From Progne subis subis (taxonomy: Eukaryota > Chordata > Aves > Passeriformes > Hirundinidae): a DNA stretch of 64,000 nucleotides. Shown one piece after another: positions 48,401 through 59,560 of this stretch. The stretch is from positions 1,178,001-1,242,000 of the forward strand of contig JAKJHU010000054.1 of NCBI GenBank assembly GCA_022316685.1, given 5' to 3'. The position numbers and the translations under genes are program-made. Below the pieces are notes generated by a model that was not told the DNA's origin, made no database searches, and was given only the letters and a program-made list of their open reading frames with translations. The number at the start of each line of letters is the position of its first letter. Positions within the stretch are counted from its first letter, which is position 1.

Positions 48401-51400
48401 GGCAAGTGACAAGACAATCCTGTATTCCGTGGCTTCTGCGCTGGTGAACTGTACCAACAGCTATGATACCAAGGAGCTGGTCCCAGAGCTGGTACAGCTG
48501 GCAAAGTTCTCCAAGCAGCACGTGCCTGAGGAACATCCAAAGGTGGGTTGTGTCCAGCTGGAGGTGACATTCAGAAAGACTTTCTTTGGTGTATCCATTG
48601 TCACAGACTCCAGGTCTCCTGTCTCCAGATGGAAATTGCTTTGCTCTCCAACCAGGCTGGGCTGTTAGGTGGCTGGATGGCAGCTGCTAAAGGCTAATCC
48701 TTTCCCAATGTTTCCTCCTCAGGACAAGAAGGATTTTGTGGTGAAGCGGGTGAAGCGGTTGCTGAAGGCTGGGGTTGTCTCTGCCTTGGCCTGCATGGTG
48801 AAGGCTGACAGTGCCATTCTGACAGACCAGAGCAAGGAGCTCATTGCCAGGTGCCTTCAGTGGGAGCTGGGAGCAGCCCCTGTGCCATGGGGATGGACAC
48901 CTGGGGTGGGGCATTCTGCCTGTGGGGGGAGTGTGTGAAGCAAAGATTTAAAACCAAGGGTTTTGTTCAGCAGTGTCATAAAAATCCATGTTCTGACCTT
49001 CAAGCTGCCTTGCTGGAATGCATTTTTGAGTTCTCTGTATTGGTTCTGGCTGGAATAGAGTTCATTTCTTTGACCTGGCAACTTCTTACTCTGCCATTTG
49101 TTGCTTCCTCATAGAGTGCTGTGTGCATGGGGTTAAGCACCTGGGATTTACTTGGTGGCTCTGGCACTCCTGCAAAACCTCAGCCCTGTTCCACGAGGGC
49201 TGTCGGCTGTTGCTGTCCCGTGGGTGTTTCACTGAGTGTTCTGTGCCTGCAGGGTGTTTCTTGCCTTGTGTGAAGACCCCAAGGACCGTGGGACCATTGT
49301 TGCTCAAGGTGGTGGGAAGGTGATTATTTTTATGTTCACAGTTCCTGATGTGCTGTTAATGTCTGCTGGGAGCCTGGGATGTGTCTCCGGTGAGGGACAG
49401 TGACAGAAGAGCACAAGTTGTCCCTCCCGGGACCATACTGACACTGCAGTCCCATCTCTGCAAGGCTCCAGAGAAATGATGTTCTTGGAGTGACTGTGTG
49501 AGCTACAAGCTCTAGTTGAGAACAAAAGCAAGATATTACAGCGGGCTATGGGGGGTTTTTTAACTTGTTTTAGTCTGTTAAAGCAATCCTGTAAATCTTC
49601 TCAGAACACTGAATGCTTTTTCCTGTGTGTCTCCAGGCGCTTATACCTCTGGCTGTGGAAGGCACAGACGTTGGCAAGATAAAGGCTTCTCATGCTCTGG
49701 CAAAAATTGCTGCTATCTCCAATCCAGACATTGCATTCCCAGGGGAGAGGGTAAGCTTAATAATAATAATAAAAACAAGAGCATTGATACTTCCTTTAGC
49801 AAATGAAAATTGCTAATACAGGCCTTCGCTTCCAGGTGTACGAGGTGGTGAGGCCCCTTGTCAGCCTGCTGAACACAGAGAGAGATGGCCTCCAGAACTA
49901 CGAGGCTCTGTTAGGTCTCACAAACTTTTCAGGGAGAAGTGATAAACTCAGGTGAGCTTCACTGCTTTTTAGCCTTCCTTCTTGCCCAGGAGTGAATGAG
50001 AGTCCCTTGTTGGACTATAAAGACTGGCTCAGTTTGAGCTACCTTTGGCAGAGCTACAAAGGTCTCAGAGCTAAAGGATTGATGACATAGGAAAAGGAGA
50101 GTGGCACATTTTCCTCTAGAAACAGCAAAGACACGAGCCTCATCCTGCATTAGACAGGGAAGGAACCGCGCCATGAGCTCCAGTGCTGCAGACACCGATT
50201 TGTTTCAAGGACACTGCAGTTCATATTTGATAAGTTGGTTACTGCTTGACCTATAATGTGGGGCTTTTACTGCTCTTTGACACAGGCTGAAGATAATCAA
50301 AGAGAAGGCCCTGCCAGATATCGAAAACTACATGTTTGAGAACCACGACCAACTTCGACAGGCAGCCACAGAGTGCATGTGCAACTTGGTGGTCAACAAG
50401 GAGGTAACGCCCTGGGCACGTCCAGCCGGACTGCGTGCACCTGCCCCTGCGAGGAGCGTCCCTCACTGCGCTACCTCCGGCTGTCTCTGGGTTTTTTTTA
50501 GGTTCAGGAGCGGTTTGTGGCTGATGGCAATGACCGGCTGAAGCTGGTGGTGTTGCTGTGTGGTGAGGATGATGAGAAGGTGCAGGTTGCAGCGGCAGGA
50601 GCCCTGGCCATGCTTACGGCAGCGCAAAAGAAACTCTGCTCGAAGATGACTCAAGTGGTGAGACCGTAACTCTGACTCTGGGCAGTGTGGGTGTACCCTG
50701 CTCAGACGTGAAAAAGTCTCACCAAAGGAATATACAATTTACTGGTTGGATACTGAGGAGCCTAGAGAAGCTGGGGCCTGGGTGTGCATGCTTTTAGTCC
50801 ATTTTGATACATAACCTGAAATCCAGAAATTAGAAGAGCTTGATCAATAACCTGATGAGCTTTAGAGATCCCAAAGGATGTCCCTTCCCTGAGTACCCAG
50901 ATCCTGCATAGCTGAGTGTCTGTAGAGCTGTGGTTGAGAACTCCTGAGCCCTATTTTGTTGCACACATGATTGGACACTGGAGCTTGTTAAGATAAAAAT
51001 TATTAATTAAGCCAGAAGAGAACCTGTAGAAGATTGGGGTGGGGGAGTGTCCTGGTCATCTCAGCTGTGTCAAAACTCTGGTCAGATTCTTTTCACAGAG
51101 ATTATGCAGCAGCCTGAATATGAAACATGTTTAAAGTTGTCCCAGTGCCGTGAAAGATTCTGACTTAAGTGTAAGAAAAATAGGATTCAAATGTTAGCAG
51201 TCAGGTTTCCTTAGTTAAAAAAAAATGAAATAACCATAAATGACATGAATATTGCTCTTCCTTCTGTTGAAGGAAGCAAAAGTCATGTTCTTCGTTGAGA
51301 TATTCTTCAGATCAGTACTAACCTGATCTCTCTTTCCCTTCCAGACCACGCAGTGGCTTGAAATCCTGCAGAGGCTCTGCTTGCATGACAACATGGAGGT

Positions 51401-51611
51401 CCAGCACCGAGGGCTGGTCATTGCTTTCAACTTAATCAGTGCTGACAAAGAGCTGGCGAAGAAGCTGGTGGAGTCGGAGCTCCTGGAGATCCTGACGTAC
51501 ATCGGGAAGCAGGAGGATCACCCCAAGAAGCAGCACATCATTAGCGTGGCGCGTGATTGCCTCACCAAGTGCATGGATTATGAGCTGATCAAACCTTTCT
51601 CTCGGGCATGA
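42401..51611 (+). CDS. UNC45B: UNC45 myosin chaperone B, complete coding region
   Basis: Nineteen coding exons: 42401-42562, 42809-42845, 43129-43304, 43850-43939, 44386-44553, 44779-44947, 45237-45407, 46218-46389, 46613-46913, 47084-47178, 47845-47986, 48402-48542, 48723-48850, 49253-49319, 49637-49750, 49836-49951, 50286-50403, 50502-50657 and 51345-51611 (stop TGA). All phases agree; 929 residues, the family's usual length. Three TPR motifs occupy about residues 1-115 ([37 protein letters not shown]) and bind HSP90. An armadillo-like central domain follows, and the C-terminal UCS domain (roughly residue 510 on) binds myosin heads; [25 protein letters not shown] and [16 protein letters not shown] are hallmark stretches. 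The protein is the muscle co-chaperone for myosin folding and thick-filament assembly. The B form is chosen over UNC45A from overall wording and synteny. Confidence 0.96.
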
Positions 51612-52122
51612 GGGAATGAAAAGCACCAAAAAAGGTTGAGTGTGGGGGGTAAAAAATGGAGAAATACGGAAAAGTGAGAGCCATGAGGAGAATCTAGTGC
51701 CGTTGTCAAGGCACTGAATAGTTTGGGGACAGTTTTGGAGGATCATAAGCTGTATGAGGAAAAGGAGGGAATTTTTGCCTGGGAAATTTGGGAAGTGTCC
51801 ATCTGAGTAGTTCCCAGATGGTATAAATCCTTTCTCTGCCCCCATTCAGCTGATAATGATGAAAGCTTCAAGGCCCAGCTGTAAAAGAGTTGGTTGTGTT
51901 GGAGATGTGTCAGGAGGCTGTTGGAAGGAAACTCAACAAAGCTGAAATCAGTTCTGCATCCACCTCCAGCTCCTGGTACTTCTGGAATTCCCAGCAATGG
52001 TGGAACAGGGAGGGTTAAGTGCCTTCTATTCTGTAGTCAGAAAATAGGATTTTATCTGTGTGCTTTTTTGTTCACTTATTGGAAGTTGTGTGCCAAAGTG
52101 TGAGGATGGTGGGTGAACTCTT

Positions 52123-52128
52123 AATAAA
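52123..52128 (+). terminator. UNC45B: UNC45B poly(A) signal
   Basis: AATAAA 512 bases after the UNC45B stop codon, with T/GT-rich sequence following at 52135-52150. The 3' UTR would be 51612 to about 52145. Confidence 0.7.
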
Positions 52129-52149
52129 TTCACTACTTTGTTCCATGTG

Positions 52150-53275
52150 GAATTCCTGTTCTGATTTTATTAAGCAAAAGGAGAATTTAAGGCATGTTTC
52201 ACGTAGTAGTCTTGCATCACACCCAGAAAAATGGAGTAACTGGTAGCACAGATTGAATTTTCACTCCTTGCAAACCATCCAGTGCTCCCACAATGCAGCA
52301 GAGTCACCACAAAAGTGTCACACCAAGTCACAGGGAATGTTGAAAATATCCCATTTTTGAAAAAAATCAAAACAAAACAACAGGGAAAAAAAAAAAAAAA
52401 ACAAACACACAAAAAAACAAAAACAAAAACAAACAAAAAAACCCCAACAACAACAACAAAAAAAAACCAGAATGAGAAGCAACCCACCCGCTGGTCATCA
52501 CATTAAACTTCATTACATAAATATTTTCATACAAGCACAGATTCTTAATGTGGGCTGCGGGACATCACAAAAATAACAGACTGTTGCTTTAGTTCCTGGG
52601 GGAACGACCCTAAGGCATGTAATGAATATAATCTTACTCAATAATGATTTAAATATTACTTCAAACACATTATTTATCATCATACTAAATATTAGTGATG
52701 TTCACAATAGGCGTAGCATGATGAAACGTTGGAGTTATGAAAGGAATCGTGAGGATAATATTTTCTTGCACGTTAAGGAAAAAAAGATAAATGGAACTGC
52801 CTCCAGTGTCCCAAATTTGGAAAAGATGGAAAATTTTAAGCTAATAAGTTTGATAACCTAAAGGCAAATTTATTTGAAGGGTGATTCCAGCTGTATTCAA
52901 TGGATGCAATCTCATTCATCTAAATAGCTGGTGCTTTATAATCACAGCAGGGGAGTATCAGACTGTTCTTCCAAACCGAGGGAGCCACATTTCGTGGTGG
53001 GAAATATGGTTTGTTTTCTACCATCCTTCAATTTTTGGATACCCGTTTTTAGGGATTTTGAATCTGCCTTTCGAAAGTACTTTACGTTAACTCTACACAG
53101 GTTTACCTAACCAGCATCTCTGACACCAAGACAAAATGCCATTGGTGTTTAAAAAGGGCAAAGTTTCCCTTCTCCCACTAAAGCTTCTCTTTGAAGCTGT
53201 CTGTTGCTGAAGTTGAGCGGGGGAATTACGTCTGTAAAAGACATTTATCGGCATTTTTTTTTTCAGCCAAACATG
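52150..53275. other. UNC45B-SNORD7 host intergenic interval
   Basis: No exon is recognisable. It contains an A-rich simple repeat at 52380-52470 and an AT-rich stretch (52600-52870) of unknown origin. No Schlafen or SLC35G3 coding sequence is visible. Confidence 0.5.
52380..52470 (+). repeat. A-rich simple repeat
   Basis: About 90 bases of A with scattered C (runs such as AAAAACAAAAAC and CAACAACAACAA), a decayed poly(A) or simple-repeat expansion. Similar short A/C tracts occur at 54302-54333 and 62971-63008. Confidence 0.8.
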
Positions 53276-53329
53276 GGCAGAACATCCATTTTACACAAAA
53301 AGGAACCGCCGCCTCCCTCAGCCCCCTCA

Positions 53330-53600
53330 GGCTTCCTCAGGGCGGGAAACGCTCGCACCGCCCCCCGCTCCTCTAACGCGCCTTCCTATTGGCTCCTTCC
53401 CACCCCCGGCAGAGCCGCGCACTGTGATTGGTTGTTACTACTGAGGGGTGGGGCAAAGCGGGCGGCTCCGCCCCGGTGCGGCCGGGCCTGCGGGAGCGGA
53501 GCGGCGTGAGGGGTACGGGACATGGATATAGGACGCGGACATGGATACGGGACATGGGACACCGGGGTCCAGGGGATGCGGGGCCGCGGTGGGGCAGCTG
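53330..53600 (+). promoter_or_regulatory. CpG-rich promoter without a protein gene, probably of the SNORD7 host
   Basis: A CpG-dense segment holds two inverted CCAAT boxes (ATTGG at 53388-53392 and 53427-53431) followed by GGGCGG/CCGCC motifs. No protein-coding start is attached. A GGC|GTGAGG donor at 53506 and a G-rich plus strand downstream suggest transcription to the right, toward the snoRNA at 54140. A small tandem repeat of GGACATGGATA lies at 53518-53560. Confidence 0.5.
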
Positions 53601-54139
53601 AGAGCTCGGGGTGTGTGGGGACGGGGACAGGGAGGGCGAGGGGACGCGGAAGCGGCTCTGGGGGGCTGGTTGAGGAGGGTGAACCAGGCCGAGGTATAGG
53701 GCATGTGGGGTTTATTGAGATGCGGGAGGATGTGAGGCTGGGGTAGGGCGGGCATAGGCAGAGGAACTGGGGACTGAAGAGCTGCAGGGACGTGGTGGAG
53801 AGGATCTAGGGAAGGAGATGGGAAGAGAGTGCAAACGTGTGGCATGAGGGAAGGGAGGGATCCAAACAGGCCTCTGGAGCCTAGGAGAGACACTGACTGC
53901 AGCAGCATTTATAGGTATGACACGGATTTTTCGTCTTGGATTTGCCTGGTACTGGCTCTCCTGACCTTGGAATTCTAGTTTGTCACCTGTCTTTTGCTGC
54001 TCCTGCTCGGCTGTAGGAGGGATGTCACCTCGGTGCCTGTGCTGCCCTGCTTCAGTGCTTCATCCTCCTAGGGAGGAGGAAACCTCCCAGCCTCTTCCTG
54101 GGGAGCAAGCTCCTTATTGAAGGCAAATAGATTTGCCCA

Positions 54140-54242
54140 GAAGCAATGATGAGCGAAGTATAGTCTGAACTGGTATTGCCGAGACTCCGTGTCTCTGCTC
54201 TGACCAGGGCATGATCACTTAATCTTCTCTCTGAGCTACTTC
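54140..54242 (+). ncRNA. SNORD7: Box C/D snoRNA SNORD7 (guide for U6 snRNA A47)
   Basis: C box ATGATGA at 54146-54152 and D box CTGA at 54231-54234 are flanked by short complementary ends (GAAG at 54140, CTTC at 54239). An internal D' box CTGA (54200-54203) and a C'-like ATGATCA (54211-54217) are present. The 11 bases before the D box, TAATCTTCTCT, are exactly complementary to the U6 snRNA stretch AGAGAAGATTA, positions 43-53. The fifth base before the D box (T at 54226) pairs with A47, the known target of SNORD7/mgU6-47. Location next to PEX12 matches the mammalian locus. The guide and box geometry make this the likely orthologue. Confidence 0.88.
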
Positions 54243-54939
54243 AGGCTAAGCTCGTCTGCAGGGAACAGCTTTTGCTTGTTCTTGAAACTTTGATGCACAC
54301 CCCCCCAAAAAAACAAAACAAAACAAAAAAAACCCTAAGAACTTTTAGCAATTCCTTTTAATGGCAGAAAAGCAAAGCTTTGATTTGAAAAGTAACCCAA
54401 ATACTTGTTGCTGCAGCTGTATTCTCATTTAGTGCTTGCCAGCAGGGAGCCAGGAGTATTTTTGGAAGTATTCTGATGAAGCCTTTGGGCTTGAGGGACA
54501 GGCCCAGGACAAGAGATGGAGCTTATTCTCTAATTCAGTTTTTTGTTCTTTTCCAGGTCCTGGTGACACCTTTATATTCAGTTTCTTTCTTCCTGTGGAG
54601 AAGCATTATGGGGAATATATACCTAGGAGTATTTTATAGTGGTTTTCCCTTAACAAGAGAAGCCACTTCATTTCTGTTAAGGAAGTAGCAAAAACTCAGC
54701 TGCTTCGTGCTCTAATTTTTGAACACTGCCTGGATGAGCTGTGAATGTGCCTTAGGTTCACTAAAGAATTTTTAAAAGACTTGCAAAGTCAAGTCCTGGC
54801 AGTGGGACACTGAACAACTTCGGTGCTGCTGTTAACGTTGATGAAATTGTGCTGAGCAACACCAAAGCGTCTTGAGGGCACATGTGGTACATGATTCCAT
54901 AGAAATCACAAATTAGTATCTAAGTCCAAAGGTTGGTTT

Positions 54940-54945
54940 AATAAA
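54940..54945 (+). terminator. Poly(A) signal of the predicted SNORD7 host
   Basis: AATAAA followed by GTTGGTGCTCC, a GT-rich downstream element. It belongs to no protein-coding gene here and fits the end of an exon starting at 54559. Confidence 0.45.
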
Positions 54946-54969
54946 GTTGGTGCTCCCTGAAAAAACTTC

Positions 54970-56545
54970 TCTTGTCAATCTTTTGCCCACCGTGGTTTTA
55001 AACACACAGTTAAAAAGCAGATAAATGGGAATTTTTCTATAACCCCAATTGGTTTTGTAGCTTTGTTTTCGACCATGAAACCTGACAAATGAGTATTTAT
55101 GTGGCTGCTAAGGACAGGAGCTTTCAAAGGAGTCACATCTAAGTTGGCATCCTGCAGCCATCTCCATGACCATAAAAAATCTGCCAGGTAACTGCTGAGC
55201 CTGTCACCATGGTGGGTTTGATGTTCGTTACTCAGCTAAGCTTTAAAGGCCAATTTATTGTGTAAAAGAGTAATTACAGCTGCTCAGAACTGGGAGGCTT
55301 CGATGTGGGTGGTTCTGTGCAGGTCTTGGAGTTGGCCAAATCCAAGCTTGGCAGGGACAGGGTGTTGTGCAGGAGGGGAAAGCAGCCAGAGCCTGGCAGG
55401 TGGGCATTTTGGGGAGAGGAAGAGGGATTAATCCTGGGAGAAGGAGCAGAAGCAGTGTGGGATCAGATAACTTTTGTGTGTTAGTGAATCCTGCATTAGA
55501 GGGGGGATGAACCTCCCCAAGAGCCCTGCAGTGCTGGAAGGTGAGTGTCCCACACCTGCCCAGCTTCTCCCTGAACTGCAGGCAAATAACTTGGAAAGTA
55601 CAGGAAGAATAAAAGGAAAATAAACCTATCCTGAAAAGGAATCATCAGTCAAATGCTTATTTAAATGAGCTGTTGCACTGGAGTCACCAGGACATTAACA
55701 AAAAGTAAAAAGCGATTTGGAACCTCAGAAAATCTCACACCTTGATGTGATTTGTCTTCCAGTGAGATGTGTGTGTTCTTACTGGCTCTCTAAAGGAAGA
55801 GAAGTATCTTCATGGATCCCATAGCTACTAGAAAGTAGAGAAATGAGATGGTTTTTATTATTATTCCATAGTAGCACAGGTAAAAGGGTCAGAGATAATA
55901 AAGCATCAGGAACAAATCTCATTTATTAGGTGTTTTGGGAAGATTCAAATTACTGCATTTTCCCACAGTATTCAGTAATCTTACTCTGTTGCTTACAGGT
56001 GAAGGAGGATATTGGAGATTTTTATCTTCTGAAGCAGAGCTAAAATGGAGGGAAAATGAGATGCCTGGCTCAGTGGATTAAATGTTAGAAGATATCTTTC
56101 AATCTGGAAAGACCAGAGTGGGGTCCTGCGCTTTGTGCAGCAAACTTTGCTCTTGTATTCTCTAAGCGCTGTCGCCGTGATATCCGGAGCACTGCTGCTC
56201 CCTAGAGTCAGGAGAGCAACCTTCCATCCTGAAAATTCAGGTGTCAGCCATGTCACACAGGTTTTCTTTCCTCCTGTGTGATGTTTTGTTCTGATATCAA
56301 CGTGATACATGGCTGGGACTGGAATAACTGCAATGTAATGCTCAGATATTAAAGCTCCTCAGCCTACAAAGTGCTAATCTTACATCCACTACCATCACAT
56401 GGAACGATGAAAGCAGCTTTAGTCTTGTCTCTCTTATGTAAAGAGAGCCCCCAGAGGAGCAAACTGTTTTTCCAAAACCCAGAAAATAATTAAATTAGGT
56501 TGTCAATCAAGAAAGGTTTTTGCTTTATAAAAGCAGATAATGAAA
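54970..56545. other. Interval between the SNORD7 host and the PEX12 3' end
   Basis: No coding exon, RNA gene or clear repeat seen. Sequence is unique and moderately AT-rich. Open frames (for example 55993-56310 minus) show no domain. Confidence 0.45.
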
Positions 56546-56552
56546 GGAAGGA

Positions 56553-56558
56553 TTTATT
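56553..56558 (-). terminator. PEX12: Candidate PEX12 poly(A) signal
   Basis: TTTATT on plus gives AATAAA on minus, 658 bases past the PEX12 stop codon. No closer AATAAA is visible on the minus strand. Variant hexamers nearer the stop were not excluded. Confidence 0.4.
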
Positions 56559-57215
56559 TAACAATAAACCGCTTTCATGAGTTGGCAGTTTGCTTTAATC
56601 TGGTTTGTCATTTTCTCTCTTGTACAGAAAAAGTCACATTCCTCTTGTCCATCTTGTTCCTTTAAAGAGTCAAAAGCCTTAATTGAGAACTGTTGATGGG
56701 AATTAGGAGGGTGATGCTCTCAATTCCAAGGTGAAGAGCCTGAAAACTGCAGGAGACTGAAGAGCAGAGGTTTAAGCCTGTCTTCACCTCTGACACAGCC
56801 AGAGCTCACACTGGGCAGCACGAGGGCCTGGGAAGATGCCCAGGGAGGAAAAACTCGCCTAGAGAATTTCCCTACCTCTTTCATTTGCTGGCTCATGCCC
56901 TCAAGCAGCACCAGTGCTGGTCTTTTGATCCTCACATCTGCACTCCTCTTATCCAAACCAACGTTTCCTCCCTTTCAGCTGGTCTTAAGGCATTTCTGTG
57001 CTGGCTGACAGGCTGGGGCTTTGTGATCCCTCTGCAACTGCCAGGATGTTTGAACAGCTTATCAACAAAGGGCAGAGCCTCGCCACAATGCGCAAAGGCC
57101 GCAAAGCTGATGAACCACTGAGTTCAAAGGCGCTGCAGAGCTCACCGAGGAGCCGCGGCAGCCGGACAAGCTCCACGGGATGTAGAAAGAAGTGTTGGAG
57201 GCTCCTGGGAACCTT

Positions 57216-59345
57216 TCAGCTCTCAGGGGAGTAGAGTTTGACCAGGTGCTGCAGCTCTGTGGCGTAGCCTGTGACCGGGCAGCGCTGGTGAGCCTTCACA
57301 TGGCTGTAGGCGCAGCGGTAGCAGAACACGAAGCCAGACGTGGCCAGGGCCGTGGCGTTGACGCGGACCTTGCGGCACAGAGGGCACACGCTCTTCAGGC
57401 TGGGCAGGAGAGCTGAGCCGGGCTCCTGCTCCAGGTGCAAGGGAGGTGGAGGGGTGGGGAGCGCCGTCAGGGACTTGATGGTCTCCTGGTTTTCCGAGGA
57501 GTACCACCAGTCCAGGAACTGGAGGAAGAACACGCTGACGGACAGGCCGGTGGAGAGGGAGAAGGCAATGCCGCCCAGAGCTTTCCTCAGGGCCAACTGC
57601 ACTCGTGAGGTAAAGCTGTAGCAGAGAGAAGCAGGGAGGGATGGTTATCACGGCTCATCTGTCCATCTAGAAACCACAGGGAAAAGCACTTGGGGAGAGA
57701 CTGCTTCACACAGCTCCTTAATGCTAAGTTAGCTGGCCAGCGTGTCCCACGTTTGCACTTATTAGGATGTTTCAGACTTTTTTCTTTATTTTAAGGAAGA
57801 TCCAAACCCTGGTTTTTTTCAGAAGTCTAAATCAGAAGAATTTGAATTAAAGGATCCTGGATCACAGAGTGTTTCACTCCTGGATCACCATTTCACAGCA
57901 TATTCAGTGTGGCCATGAATAGCTGCTGCTTAGGAAAATCAAATAAATAAGTTTCAATCCTTTCAGCAACATTGCTGCAACTGCTGCCCATCCTTTGCTG
58001 GAAAAGTGCAAGGGAAAACTGAACAGGATAAAGGCCTACATGCCCAAAACCACCCCCAAACTCTGAAATTTTATTACTGCAAAATCGTTTCAAGCTAATC
58101 CTTGCCACCGTTTTCCTTATTTTCACTCACAATAGACCCTTTTGGAGCACATCTTGTCAGAGCAAACTTTCATCTTGAATTTTTGGAGAGCATGGCACTT
58201 TTACTTGCAGCATCACCTCTACGTTTACACACCCACTGAACCCCCTGGTGAGCAACAGCTGAGCCAGGTTCTGCCATACCTCTGTGTTTGATTTGAGGTG
58301 GTTTCAGCCCATTTCTTCTCCAGGGCCTGGATATCCTCTGCAGTCAGTCTCACCAGGCGGACACCAGCCAGCTTCAGCATGGGAGAATGATGCTCAGCCT
58401 TGCCCAGGATGTAGCACAGTTGCTGGATAAGAAACCAGCCCTCCCAAGTCATGTTTACGTAGGGGTAGGCAGCTAGAAAGGCTCTGTAGAAGCGCTTCCA
58501 GGACGACGAGGGAGGGTGGATGGAGTACTCATCCTCTTCCCTCAGGCTGGACACCAGTTTCTCCAGCTTTCCTTTCAGGTAAGGAACAAGAACCAGCAGG
58601 AGCAGAGACTTCCAGTGCTGCCTCTTTGGCAGGCCAGCTGTGGCCAGAGGTTGCTGACTGCCATCTCCCATGGGGATCCTCTTCAAGCTATAGAAGTTCT
58701 CAGAGAAGGACGCGCTGCACCTGGCCAGGTAGTGCTGCTGGAGCAGCAAATCCAGAAGGACATAGATCTCATCAAACCAGTGCCAGAGGAAACCGTATCG
58801 GGCAGGATTAGACTCAGCGAGCACCTGTTGCGAAAGGGACATAAAACAGGAGAAATCAGAGAGGTTTGGGTTGCAAGGAGCATTGAAGATGATCTGATTC
58901 CAGCCCCTGCCATGGGCAGGGACGCCTTGCACTGTCTCAGGCTGCTCCAAGCCTCGTCCAATCTGGATCTGAACACTCTCAGGGATGGGGCAACCACAAC
59001 TTCTCTGGGCAACCTGTGCCAGGGCCTCCCCACCCTCACAGGGAAGGACCTGAAAGCAGAGTAAAGTGCTAAATTATAAATTACAGCAGCTCTAAACAAC
59101 ACCTCTAATTCTCAACACAAGCCAGGGGGTTCAAAACTGTCCCACTGCCTGTGAGTGAGGCCGGAGTTACACGCCGGCCCCGCTCTCCTCCCTTCACCCG
59201 CGGCCCGCCTCGCCCTCACCTTGACCAGGTGCTGCAGGGCGGGTTTCACGGCGGCCATCAGGCTGTCCTGAGCCACCGCCTCGAACACAGACGGCCGGTC
59301 CCCGCCAGCCGGGGCGGCCGTGAGGTGCGCACCCACCTCCGCCAT
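57216..59345 (-). CDS. PEX12: Peroxisome assembly protein 12 (peroxin-12), complete coding region
   Basis: Three exons in transcript order: 59345-59220 (ATG 59345-59343), 58824-58280 and 57615-57216 (stop TGA), phases 0 and 2; 356 residues (human 359). Hallmarks: [10 protein letters not shown] and [19 protein letters not shown] near the N-terminus, [18 protein letters not shown] and [16 protein letters not shown] in the middle, hydrophobic segments such as [20 protein letters not shown], and a C-terminal RING from about residue 300 (CPLCRK, CYRC, CPVTGY). PEX12 forms the peroxisomal membrane ubiquitin-ligase channel with PEX2 and PEX10, which mono-ubiquitinates PEX5 for recycling. Its RING lacks several of the usual zinc ligands, a known family trait and not a defect here. 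A CR1 fragment lies in the first intron. The gene is head to head with AP2B1. Confidence 0.96.
58858..59048 (-). repeat. CR1 retroposon fragment in PEX12 intron 1
   Basis: The plus strand reads GGTTTGGGTTGCAAGGAGC, then GATGATCTGATTCCAGCCCC and GGGGCAACCACAACTTCTCT, followed by GGGCAACCTGTGCCAGGGCC, the reverse complement of the CR1 3' region. It occupies about half of the 395-nt first intron and lies in the same orientation as PEX12. Confidence 0.85.
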
Positions 59346-59560
59346 GACACCGCCACACCGCCCCGCCGCCAGGGGGCGACTCGGCCCCGCCCCGCCCCCC
59401 GGAAGCGCTGGACGCCGGCGCTCCGCCCGCTGCCGCCGCTCTATGGTGGCGGGGCGCGGCCGCTCTGGGCGGGGGAGGGTTTGATCTCGCTGCTCGCGAG
59501 TCCGCCCGGCCCCTCCGCTTCCGGTTCCGCCGCCGCCCCCGTCAGCGGTGAGTCCGGTCC
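59346..59560. promoter_or_regulatory. Shared bidirectional CpG promoter of PEX12 and AP2B1
   Basis: The PEX12 ATG (59345, minus) and the AP2B1 first-exon donor (59547, plus) are only about 200 bases apart. The sequence between is very CpG-rich with GGGGCGG/CCGCCCC boxes, a CTTCCGG-type ETS site near 59516-59523 (CCGCTTCCGG) and another CCGGAAG at 59399. No TATA box is present. This is the usual form of a divergent housekeeping promoter. Confidence 0.7.
59440..59547 (+). other. AP2B1: AP2B1 noncoding first exon
   Basis: A consensus donor CAGCG|GTGAGT ends the exon at 59547, within the CpG-rich promoter. The next exon with the ATG starts at 63688 and has 21 untranslated bases. The start is an estimate. 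Confidence 0.6.

Larger units (their letters stand above)
53440..54965 (+). ncRNA. Predicted SNORD7 host transcript (two exons)
   Basis: Model: first exon from about 53440 to 53505 (donor GTGAGG), an intron containing the snoRNA, and a last exon from 54559 to about 54965. The acceptor at 54559 is strong (TTTTTTGTTCTTTTCCAG), and AATAAA at 54940-54945 followed by a GT-rich stretch closes the transcript. No conserved open frame is present in either exon, as usual for snoRNA host genes. In mammals SNORD7 also lies near the PEX12 3' end. The exon model is inference; only the splice-like signals, promoter features and poly(A) signal are seen. Confidence 0.35.

Noticed and set aside
54466..54560. 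Second C box-like CTGATGA near the SNORD7 gene
   Set aside because: No D box lies at a suitable distance and no terminal stem forms.
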